Assembly (NCBI RefSeq): GCF_002234575.2
Contig: NZ_CP022464.2
Coordinates: 4,402,001-4,466,000, forward strand
Reading direction: 5' to 3'
Origin: Enterocloster bolteae
Lineage (GTDB): Bacteria > Bacillota > Clostridia > Lachnospirales > Lachnospiraceae
DNA: 64,000 nt
A program made the translations under genes and the position numbers. This document shows positions 8,795-15,874 of the stretch, in pieces (the first letter of the stretch is position 1; every line of letters starts with the position of its first letter). The notes beneath the pieces are model-generated. The model had not been told where the DNA came from and searched no databases. It saw only the letters and a program-made list of their open reading frames with translations.

Positions 8795-9508
8795 CTACTG
8801 GCACATCCTCTCCTGGTGCCGTTTCAGTTTCTCCAGGCTGCGGATGCAGTAATATCCGTTAATCTGTTCTATCAGCGCCATCTCCTTTAAATCCTTGATG
8901 GCCCTGACCGCCGTTACCCGGTTAATTCCCAGCAGATTTGACAGGAGCTGCTGGCTTATCTTTTCTTTGATAAGTATTTTCCCGTCATAGGGAACCCCGT
9001 AGTGCTCTGCAAATATAAGCAGCAGATCGCAAATCTTCCAGCCGGCGTTGTGGAAATTGGTATGGCGCACCTGCTCCATGGCTGACAGGAATTTGGTGGA
9101 GAGGGACTCCATAATATCCATGGAGAGCTGCGGGTCATGGGCAATGCCCTTTAACAGCATCTCCTTGGTGATACACACTAATTCAGACGGCTGCACGGTC
9201 TTGAAATTCACAGCTGATTCCTGGTCAAAGAGAAGGTTTCCTTCCAACAAAACAGAATTGCTCTCATTGAAATTATAAATACGCTCCTCGCCCGTAACCG
9301 TTGTCTCAAACGCAGCCACACGCCCGGTCTTGACTATGTAGCAGTAGTTGGGCTTTGTACCTGCCTGCACCAGCATATGGTTCTTTGGAAATACCTTTCT
9401 CTGTCCCAGCTTTTCCAGACGCGATATTCCCCTGGGCAGATATAGAAGACGTGATACAAAATTAGCATGCGGCATCTGTACTGCGGTATTACACTCCTGA
9501 CCTACCAT
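8795..9508 (-). CDS. Crp/Fnr family transcriptional regulator
   Basis: About 237 residues. The N-terminal two-thirds is a cyclic-nucleotide-binding-like beta-barrel (QRKVFPKNHMLVQAGTKPNYCYIVKTGRV begins it). The C-terminal winged helix includes ISQQLLSNLLGINRVTAVRAIKDLK. The start at 9508 (MVGQECN) is chosen because a strong AGAGAGGGTGG site lies 4 bases upstream; an in-frame TTG at 9553 and an ATG at 9541 lack one. No obvious Fnr-type N-terminal Cys cluster is present. It could control the adjacent Mo-enzyme genes or the divergent methyltransferase pair, but the effector is unknown. Confidence 0.85.
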   Translation of the reverse strand: MVGQECNTAVQMPHANFVSRLLYLPRGISRLEKLGQRKVFPKNHMLVQAGTKPNYCYIVKTGRVAAFETTVTGEERIYNFNESNSVLLEGNLLFDQESAVNFKTVQPSELVCITKEMLLKGIAHDPQLSMDIMESLSTKFLSAMEQVRHTNFHNAGWKICDLLLIFAEHYGVPYDGKILIKEKISQQLLSNLLGINRVTAVRAIKDLKEMALIEQINGYYCIRSLEKLKRHQERMCQ

Positions 9509-9741
9509 ATAACCACCCTCTCTTTTATGGATTTTCACCATATGAATCCCCAAAAACGCCTGTTTCCTTCAACAAAATTATAACACTGTTAGTATTTTAA
9601 CAACTAGTAGCCTATGCTACATTATATCAAATTTTCACATGTGATGTAAGTGTCATATATATTGCAGCAGTAACTTTCCACAGATAATCATTTCGTGATA
9701 CAATGAATCACGTAATTAAATCATAGGAGGATTGGAATTAT

Positions 9742-10629
9742 ATGGAAACTGTCATCATACTGGGAGCTGGCCAGTTTGGCCGCGGAGCTGCCAGACTGCT
9801 GAATCAGGAAAACATGGCCCTTCTGGCGTTTGGGGATAATAACCCTGCCCTGCACCAGCTGACCGAATCAGAGCGGACAGAGAAAGGATTTCCAGCCAAT
9901 GTCCCGGTTTTGCCGGTAGATGAAGCCCTTTCACTGAAACCTGATTATATCATTACCGGAGTGACGGACCCGCTGCGTTCCGGCCAGCTTAAGGATCAGG
10001 CCCTGGAATTGGGATACGAAGGCAGATTTCTGATGCTGAGCCAGCTTTACCGGTATTTTGACATACGAAACGCCACCCTGAAACGGCTGGCTGAGCGGAT
10101 TCATGGACAGGGCCTGCAGGAAAGCATAGCAGAACTGGGCGTTTTTAAGGGCGACACGGCCTGGAAGCTCAACGCCCTGTTTCCGCAGCAAAGGCTTTAT
10201 TTATTCGATACATTCCAGGGATTTGACCCACGGGATATAAAAGAAGAAAAAAGTAAGGGATGTTCCTTTGCCAGGGAAGGTGAATTCTCTGACACCAGCG
10301 AACAGGCCGTGCTGGGGCGGCTCCCCTTTCCGGGACAGGCCGTCATACGCAGGGGATATTTTCCGGATACAGCGGCAGGACTGGAACAGGAGCGCTTTTG
10401 TCTGGTAAGCCTGGATGCCGACCTGTACGCCCCCATTCTGTCCGGTCTTATATTTTTCTACCCCCGCCTTGTACCCGGAGGCATGATTCTGCTCCACGAT
10501 TACAACAATGAGCGGTTCCGCGGAGCCAGACAGGCTGTGGAGGAATTTGAAAAACAATACGGCCGCCTGTGTCTCGTTCCCTTATGCGACCTTCATGGAA
10601 GCGCGGTGATTGTAAAGCCTTGTGATTAG
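9742..10629 (+). CDS. TylF/MycF-type methyltransferase with N-terminal Rossmann domain, copy 1
   Basis: A 295-residue protein. Residues 1-~110 form a nucleotide-binding Rossmann-like domain starting VIILGAGQFGRG. Residues ~125-290 match the macrocin-O-methyltransferase (TylF) fold: ELGVFKGDTA (131-140, SAM loop), LFDTFQGFD (154-162), the metal-binding LDADLY (224-229) and LHDYNN (251-256). Key acidic residues D225, D227 and D253 are present, so it should be an active metal-dependent SAM methyltransferase. AGGAGG lies upstream. It is followed after 112 bp by a diverged paralogue. The two-domain layout resembles sugar or natural-product tailoring enzymes; no biosynthetic neighbours are visible, so the substrate is unknown. 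Confidence 0.8.
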   Translation: METVIILGAGQFGRGAARLLNQENMALLAFGDNNPALHQLTESERTEKGFPANVPVLPVDEALSLKPDYIITGVTDPLRSGQLKDQALELGYEGRFLMLSQLYRYFDIRNATLKRLAERIHGQGLQESIAELGVFKGDTAWKLNALFPQQRLYLFDTFQGFDPRDIKEEKSKGCSFAREGEFSDTSEQAVLGRLPFPGQAVIRRGYFPDTAAGLEQERFCLVSLDADLYAPILSGLIFFYPRLVPGGMILLHDYNNERFRGARQAVEEFEKQYGRLCLVPLCDLHGSAVIVKPCD

Positions 10630-10741
10630 CAGGCAACAATTGTAATCTGACATCACATGTGACCTGGGCTACTTGTGTCTGTTAAATTTATGACCTACAA
10701 TATCTGCAGACAGTATGATAGGGTGATAAGGGGGAGAATCC

Positions 10742-11629
10742 ATGAAGACAGTTGTTATTCTGAGCACCGACAATCTTGGTATGACTGTGGCAGATATGCT
10801 GAATCCGCGTGAAATGAAACTGGTCGGTATGGGAGATACCAGACAGGAAACCTGGAATGTATTTTCAGACCTGGAAAAAGGGGAACTGAAGGAAGAAATA
10901 GAGGGAATGCCAATCATGCCGGCAGATCTGGCAGTGGCCCTTCAGCCGGATGTCCTGGTCATCGCGGCCACGGATTCCGAAAAAAGCCATGCCCTGGAAT
11001 ACATGGCCATCCGCGCAGGATTCCTGAACGACATTGTTTTCATCCGGGACCTGCATGAGCAGTTCTCCATCCGATGCAGCGTGCTGCGGCGTCTGTGCCG
11101 GCGGCTCACCGGGCTGGGGGTGGAGGGAAATGTGGCAGAGCTGGGCTGTTACCGGGGCGACACCTCCTGGCAGCTCAACGTGCTGATGCCGGACCGGAAA
11201 CTGTATCTCTTTGACACCTTTGAGGGGTTCGATGAACGGGATGTTGACATGGAACGAAAGCTGGGATGCTCCGACGCTCAGACGGGCCTGTATTCCGGGA
11301 CAGACAAGGAAAAGCTGATGGAGCGGATGCCCCTGCCCGGACAGGTTGTTATCCGGAAGGGCTGGTTTCCCGAAACCGCCTTTGACATTGAAGATGAAAC
11401 ATTTTGTCTGGTCTGCATGGACGCCTGCCTGTACCAGCCCACCCTGGCCGGCCTGGAATTTTTCTTTCCCCGCATGGGAAGAGGAGGCGTCATCCTCTTA
11501 AGCGGATGCAGCGGCACCCGGTACAGAGGCGTTGCAAAAGCAGTGGAGGACCTGGAAACCAGATACGGCGCCCTTCTTATGCTTCCGGTGGGAGACTTAG
11601 ACGGCACAGTGATGATTGTACATCCGTAG
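10742..11629 (+). CDS. TylF-type methyltransferase paralogue with degenerate metal site, copy 2
   Basis: Also 295 residues and collinear with copy 1: N-terminal domain VVILSTDNLGM, SAM-loop ELGCYRGDTS (133-142), LFDTFEGFD (157-165). At the metal and catalytic positions it differs: MDACLY (226-231) replaces LDADLY, so the second Asp is Cys, and LLSGCSG (252-258) replaces LLHDYNN, so the His-Asp pair is lost. The glycine-rich start of the N-terminal Rossmann motif is also lost (STDNLG for GAGQFG). The frame is intact and codon use matches the neighbours, so it is not a plain pseudogene. It may be a non-catalytic partner of copy 1 or have a new function. Confidence 0.75.
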   Translation: MKTVVILSTDNLGMTVADMLNPREMKLVGMGDTRQETWNVFSDLEKGELKEEIEGMPIMPADLAVALQPDVLVIAATDSEKSHALEYMAIRAGFLNDIVFIRDLHEQFSIRCSVLRRLCRRLTGLGVEGNVAELGCYRGDTSWQLNVLMPDRKLYLFDTFEGFDERDVDMERKLGCSDAQTGLYSGTDKEKLMERMPLPGQVVIRKGWFPETAFDIEDETFCLVCMDACLYQPTLAGLEFFFPRMGRGGVILLSGCSGTRYRGVAKAVEDLETRYGALLMLPVGDLDGTVMIVHP

Positions 11630-12045
11630 GATGGGAAATCATAGAATAAAAATCAACTTATGGATTCCGGACATATGGAATCCGGAAACGGCAGCAGCCG
11701 CAGGCAAAAAAGCCCAATCCTTTACGTTCTTCCTATGGCGTGCTTTAAAATTGCTTTACATGGCACGTTCCGGCTTTCACCTGGCGGTTTTGAGGATGGA
11801 AAAGAGCGCATAACTGCCCGCCGCCAAAAAACGCATGCATCTGTATTGGGGAATACGCAGGCAGCGTACAGACAAGGAGGGATGGAAAAGGTAATTTTTT
11901 CGGGGCTGTAATCAAGCAGCCGGTACAGCGCTGTCGGCCTGTGCAGCCGCACACCGGTTATCCAACCCTGGTTGTAGAGAAATTGAATGGCGAATCTCCC
12001 AGGATACGCCATGCTTTGTATTAAAGACCAGAAAGGGCGTATTTT
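11630..12045 (+). other. Non-coding stretch before the membrane protein gene
   Basis: No convincing gene. It contains a 6-bp-stem hairpin at 11987-12012 (arms atggcg / cgccat) about 34 bp before the next start codon, which could be leader structure. I see no recognised riboswitch and no clear terminator for the methyltransferase pair. Confidence 0.4.
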
Positions 12046-12576
12046 ATGAACTTTTACAAAAATCATTTTGGTATGATTATATCTTCTGTTGTGGCTATCT
12101 GTATCTCCCTGATTATGGCCACATCGGCAATCTTTGTTGACAAACTCACGTTCACGCTGCCCCTGCTCATCAAGAACTGGGGCACGGCTTTCCTGGTGAT
12201 ATCATTGACCGGAATGGCCTTTCCTCTGACGGACTGGTCCTTTGCCCTTTGCAGGAAAATGGGACTCAGGCCCGAAACCCTGCCCCATGTACTTGTGGAA
12301 AACTTTGTGGCCACCCTGTTTTTTAACACCACGGCCACCATTGTCCTCACAGCAGTCAATGTGTTTCACAACCCGGAAATTGAGGCTGCCGTGGCAGCCG
12401 GTTTTCTGCCAAATACCCTGACCGCATTTGTGCAGGGCGTGCTTCACGACTGGCCCATCATGTTTATCATCAGCTATGTATTCGCATTTTTCGTGACAAA
12501 GGCAGCCATCAGGATTGCAAAGCAGGCTGTGGGTGAACTTAAATCCCCTCATTCACCCCAGAATCAGTTTCAATAA
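12046..12576 (+). CDS. Small multi-pass membrane protein, unknown function
   Basis: 176 residues with about four hydrophobic segments (near residues 8-30, 40-62, 88-108 and 135-157) and short polar loops. A basic C-terminal tail follows the last helix. I do not recognise the family with confidence; it resembles small DUF2798-type membrane proteins in size and helix pattern only. It stands alone between the methyltransferase pair and the convergent DUF1266 gene, with a terminator 13 bp downstream. No function is proposed. Confidence 0.65.
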   Translation: MNFYKNHFGMIISSVVAICISLIMATSAIFVDKLTFTLPLLIKNWGTAFLVISLTGMAFPLTDWSFALCRKMGLRPETLPHVLVENFVATLFFNTTATIVLTAVNVFHNPEIEAAVAAGFLPNTLTAFVQGVLHDWPIMFIISYVFAFFVTKAAIRIAKQAVGELKSPHSPQNQFQ

Positions 12577-12588
12577 GGAATAACGGCC

Positions 12589-12637
12589 AAAAAGGACATC
12601 CCGCATCGTGACTGGTCCATGCGCGGATGCCCTTTTT
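12589..12637 (+). terminator. Terminator after the membrane protein gene
   Basis: Imperfect inverted repeat: the AAAAAGG-type left arm is at 12589-12601 and the right arm ends in a run of Ts at about 12637. It lies between convergent genes and may serve both. Confidence 0.7.
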
Positions 12638-12655
12638 CCTTTCATTTTTCCTCTG

Positions 12656-12691
12656 CGTTCCTTCTACCGTTCCTTCTACCGTTCCCTCTGC
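12656..12691. repeat. Three 12-bp tandem repeats over a stop codon
   Basis: Three units of cgttccttctac (the last cgttccctctgc), at 12656-12667, 12668-12679 and 12680-12691. The third unit overlaps the last codons and the stop codon of the DUF1266/DUF2185 gene. Confidence 0.85.
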
Positions 12692-13704
12692 CACTCCCCT
12701 TTTGCATTCCTGCCAAAGGCACTGCCCTCCTTTGCCTCTGCATAGCCAAGGATGGTGGCATCCAGGTTGCATATATCATTTAGGGACCAGATGGTAAAGT
12801 TGTCCGGATTCCTGCTGTATTCATCGCTCTCATCCCCGGCAAAAAACCTCCATCCCGTATCCGCCCACTGTTCGCTGGGCCGGCTGTCCCTGTACATATA
12901 TCCGATGGCCCTTCCCTCCTCAATCTGCTTTGAAACAATGCAGCCTCCATTATGGGGCAGAAGACTGACCCATTCCCGCTTTTCCGGCGCGTACCAGGCA
13001 TTCCTGTACCAGGCTCCGCCCTCCTCCAGCAAGTGTAAGGCCAGCTTTCTATTCAGGTCCAGGAAGGAAAGCATGTCTTCCTCATCACCGCCCGGCACAT
13101 CGTAGACAGCCCCGCAGATACAGCTGACCGCATAGTCCTTAAAGGTGTGGTAAAATACCTGGGCCTTGCGGACCTGATAGTCGGTCAGCTCATCAAATGT
13201 CTCCCTGTCTATGATGCCGCAGGCACAGGCCAGGCGTCCCAGTCCGATTCTCTCATTGATGTCCCATGCATAGAACCCCCGCTCCCCCACATAGGGACGG
13301 AACAGGGAGGCCCGCTTAAACCGGGTCTCAAACGCCCGTCTGCCCTTCTCCTCCAGCTCCTCCAGATCAAACAGCGGCGCATCGCACCAGAAGGTCATAA
13401 ACTGCTCATACTCCCTGCCCGAGGTAAACTGCTCCATACAGACCTTTTCAAGGCTTTCCCTGTCATAGATACCATAGAGCCGGAACAGATGGGCCTTCAG
13501 CTCCTCTGACGCCGGTTCATCCCCACACCGGTAAAGGGTCCGGTACCCCATGTGGCACGGTATCCCCGGCGCCCTACGGCATGCGGCAATCCCGCTGAGC
13601 AGCAGGGTAAATGCATGCCTGTCCGTCTCTGCCGGGTCCGGCGCTTCCGGCATTCTCTGTATCTCCTCAACCAGATCCTTTACAGCCTGTGATACTCTGT
13701 CCAT
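12676..13704 (-). CDS. DUF1266/DUF2185 (Imm33-like) domain protein
   Basis: 342 residues. The N-terminal ~220 residues look like DUF1266 (WDINERIGLGRLACACG, about residues 151-167). The C-terminal ~100 residues match DUF2185/Imm33: CIVSKQI, then GYMYRDSRPSEQW, GWRFFAGDESDEY and ICNLDATIL. Imm33-type domains occur as immunity proteins against polymorphic toxins but are also common as stand-alone housekeeping proteins in Firmicutes. No toxin gene is visible nearby, so an immunity role is not supported here. The last codons lie in a 12-bp tandem repeat. Confidence 0.75.
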   Translation of the reverse strand: MDRVSQAVKDLVEEIQRMPEAPDPAETDRHAFTLLLSGIAACRRAPGIPCHMGYRTLYRCGDEPASEELKAHLFRLYGIYDRESLEKVCMEQFTSGREYEQFMTFWCDAPLFDLEELEEKGRRAFETRFKRASLFRPYVGERGFYAWDINERIGLGRLACACGIIDRETFDELTDYQVRKAQVFYHTFKDYAVSCICGAVYDVPGGDEEDMLSFLDLNRKLALHLLEEGGAWYRNAWYAPEKREWVSLLPHNGGCIVSKQIEEGRAIGYMYRDSRPSEQWADTGWRFFAGDESDEYSRNPDNFTIWSLNDICNLDATILGYAEAKEGSAFGRNAKGEWQRER

Positions 13705-13821
13705 TCTTTTTCCTCCTGGTCCTTACTGCATGTTTAAAACTATCTGCTACCAGCATATTACAACTGTAATTTAAATGCAACCTTGATTCACATTCATTTT
13801 GATCCTGCGGCCAAACAAATA

Positions 13822-13846
13822 CGGGCCTCCTGTTCCCGGAAGCCCG
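13822..13846 (-). terminator. Hairpin after the Cys-rich gene
   Basis: Inverted repeat with cgggc / gcccg outer arms and a continuing inner stem, 34 bp past the stop codon of the Cys-rich gene. ATTTGTTT follows on the minus strand. Confidence 0.6.
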
Positions 13847-13879
13847 CATCATCCAAATCTTATCTCTATTCCCATTCAA

Positions 13880-14164
13880 TCAGACACCCTGCCCCATGGC
13901 AGCCCTGCCTTCATACCTGCACTCCCCGGATATGCCCTGGTAATGGCAGGTGCTGCAATCCGTGACATACCCCACATACTTCTCAGTCTCAATATAAGCC
14001 CCGCACATGCCCTGATGGCGGGCGTATACCTGAAGGCACATATCAGCCACGAAATTACAGGCAGTGGCTTTGCCCCCGCAATACTTACAGACATAATCGC
14101 CGCAGGCCCTTTCCTCCGCTACCACGCCGTTCGGCAGGCGCATTTTCTTTAATTGACGGCCCAT
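13880..14164 (-). CDS. Small cysteine-rich protein, unknown function
   Basis: 94 residues starting MGRQLKKM; the start at 14164 follows a strong AAAGGAGG site. At least eight Cys occur, as CKYC, a spaced pair in the middle (DMC ... GMC), and CSTC plus a late Cys, which suggests a bound metal (Zn or Fe-S). The family is not recognised. Without the IS element it would directly follow hydroxylase B on the same strand, with its start only about 27 bp from the terminator hairpin. It may therefore have been linked to that operon or expressed by readthrough. The IS now separates them. Confidence 0.6.
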   Translation of the reverse strand: MGRQLKKMRLPNGVVAEERACGDYVCKYCGGKATACNFVADMCLQVYARHQGMCGAYIETEKYVGYVTDCSTCHYQGISGECRYEGRAAMGQGV

Positions 14165-14190
14165 AATGGCAGCCTCCTTTCCATTTTGAA

Positions 14191-14215
14191 AGAAGGCGGC
14201 ATGAAGCCGCCTTCC
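14191..14215. repeat. Left copy of the 25-bp direct repeat flanking the IS (hairpin)
   Basis: Exact 25-bp direct repeat of 15819-15843. Internally it is a palindrome (arms gaaggcggc / gccgccttc, loop atgaa), and the loop is in the same orientation in both copies, as expected from target duplication and not from inverted IS ends. Confidence 0.9.
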
Positions 14216-15818
14216 CAGACTGTAGACAAATTCCGAGGACAAGTGCCTCGGAATTTCTTCGCGATTGAGCCAGAAAAGTCAGCACTTACAAGACTTTGAG
14301 GCTCTTTTTTGGTATAATAGATGTATCAAATACAGGCGGTGAGATGCTTATGATGACACAGAATGCGGATAAAAAAAGAGAACAGATTCAGTTGTTTTGC
14401 ATGGATGACATGGTTCCACAGGACCATCTGCTGCGGATCATCGACAAAGCAATCGACTGGTCCTTCATTTATGAACTGGTAGAAGATAAATACAGTCAGG
14501 ACAACGGACGCCCCAGTATGGACCCCGTCATGCTGATCAAGATTCCTTTCATCCAATATCTTTATGGCATTAAAAGCATGCGCCAGACGGTAAAAGAGAT
14601 TGAGGTAAATGTCGCCTATCGCTGGTTCCTCGGGTTGGATATGCTGGATAAAGTGCCACATTTTTCAACCTTTGGAAAGAACTATACGAGACGCTTTAAA
14701 GACACCGACCTGTTTGAACAGATATTCGCGCATATCCTTTCTGAATGCTACAAATTTAAGCTGGTAGACCCTAATGAAGTTTTTGTGGATGCCACCCATG
14801 TAAAAGCCAGAGCAAACAATAAAAAGATGCAGAAGCGTATTGCTCATGATGAGGCATTATTTTTTGAAGATCTGCTGAAACAGGAAATCAATGAAGACCG
14901 TGAAGCACACGGGAAACGTCCGCTGAAAGAAAAAGAGGATGACAACAATACACCATCCGGTGGAGCCGGCGGCAAAGAAGAAAAGACAGTGAAAGCAAGC
15001 ACTTCTGATCCGGAAAGCGGATGGTTTCGCAAAGGAGAACATAAACATGTATTTGCTTATGCAGTACAGACCGCATGTGATAAGAATGGATGGATTCTCA
15101 GCTATAGCGTTCATCCCGGGAACAATCATGACAGCAGAACCTTCAAGTCTTTATATGACAAGATAAAAGGGATCGGAATAGAGACCCTGATAGCCGATGC
15201 AGGATATAAAACTCCCGGTATAGCAAAACTTTTGATCGATCAAGGAGTCAAACCGCTCCTACCATACAAACGCCCCCTGACAAAAGAGGGTTTCTTCAAG
15301 AAATACGAGTACGTTTATGATGAGTATTACGACTGCTATATCTGTCCCAACAATCAGGTGCTGACCTATCGAACAACCAACCGTGAGGGATATCGCGAGT
15401 ACAAAAGCTGTGGAAGTGCCTGTGCAAGCTGTGCCTATCTTGCAAAATGTACCCAAAGCAAAGATCATGTAAAGACGGTTATGCGCCACATATGGGAACC
15501 TTACATGGAGATGTGTGAGGAGATCCGCCAAACCCTGGGTATGAAAGAATTATATTCACAAAGGAAAGAAACCATAGAACGAATCTTTGGAAGTGCAAAG
15601 GAGAATCATGGTTTTCGATATACACAGATGTTTGGAAAAGCCCGAATGGAAATGAAAGTCGGGCTTACATTTGCCTGCATGAATCTGAAAAAGCTGGCCA
15701 GGATGAAAGCGAAATGGGGAGCAGCCCATTTCACAAACTTTATTTTGAACGCAATTTGGTTAATAAAAGAAAACTGGCTTTGGGATACAAAGCCCAAAAC
15801 CAGTTTGTCTACAGTCTG
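14216..15818 (+). mobile_element. IS1182-family insertion sequence, complete
   Basis: A 1603-bp element bounded by a perfect 15-bp terminal inverted repeat (cagactgtagacaaa at 14216-14230; its complement at 15804-15818). It carries one intact transposase gene. Just inside the left end is an 11-bp-stem hairpin (14228-14238 / 14246-14256) that probably blocks read-in transcription. The element lies between hydroxylase B and the Cys-rich gene, directly against a terminator-like hairpin that is present in identical copies on both sides. Confidence 0.9.
14310..14318 (+). promoter_or_regulatory. Extended -10 promoter of the transposase
   Basis: tggtataat: a perfect TATAAT preceded by TGn, about 35 bp before the transposase start. 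No good -35 is seen. Confidence 0.5.
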
Positions 15819-15819
15819 A
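14350..15819 (+). CDS. IS1182-family transposase
   Basis: About 489 residues, intact. The N-terminal DUF772-like region (DDMVPQDHLLRIID ... DNGRPSMDPVMLIK ... FGKNYTRRF) is followed by a DDE catalytic core: VDATHVKA (first Asp), LIADAGYKT (second Asp) and a C-terminal segment with the last Glu (RKETIERIFGSAKE). A Cys cluster (CASCAYLAKC) lies before the last part, as in the family. The start at 14350 is chosen because GGTGAG lies 6 bases upstream; an ATG at 14344 has no spacing. The stop codon overlaps the right inverted repeat. It should be active. Confidence 0.92.
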   Translation: MMTQNADKKREQIQLFCMDDMVPQDHLLRIIDKAIDWSFIYELVEDKYSQDNGRPSMDPVMLIKIPFIQYLYGIKSMRQTVKEIEVNVAYRWFLGLDMLDKVPHFSTFGKNYTRRFKDTDLFEQIFAHILSECYKFKLVDPNEVFVDATHVKARANNKKMQKRIAHDEALFFEDLLKQEINEDREAHGKRPLKEKEDDNNTPSGGAGGKEEKTVKASTSDPESGWFRKGEHKHVFAYAVQTACDKNGWILSYSVHPGNNHDSRTFKSLYDKIKGIGIETLIADAGYKTPGIAKLLIDQGVKPLLPYKRPLTKEGFFKKYEYVYDEYYDCYICPNNQVLTYRTTNREGYREYKSCGSACASCAYLAKCTQSKDHVKTVMRHIWEPYMEMCEEIRQTLGMKELYSQRKETIERIFGSAKENHGFRYTQMFGKARMEMKVGLTFACMNLKKLARMKAKWGAAHFTNFILNAIWLIKENWLWDTKPKTSLSTV

Positions 15820-15843
15820 GAAGGCGGCATGAAGCCGCCTTCC
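15819..15843. repeat. Right copy of the 25-bp direct repeat flanking the IS (hairpin)
   Basis: Identical to 14191-14215. It lies 32 bp after the stop codon of hydroxylase B on the minus strand. In the ancestral site (minus strand) the hairpin would be followed by TTCTTTC, consistent with an operon terminator. Confidence 0.9.
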
Positions 15844-15874
15844 TGGTTTCATCTGATCATCCGCTGAACTGCCT

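Noticed and set aside
12676..13704. Toxin-immunity locus based on the Imm33-like domain
   Set aside because: No toxin-like gene, secretion signal or polymorphic-toxin repeat is nearby.
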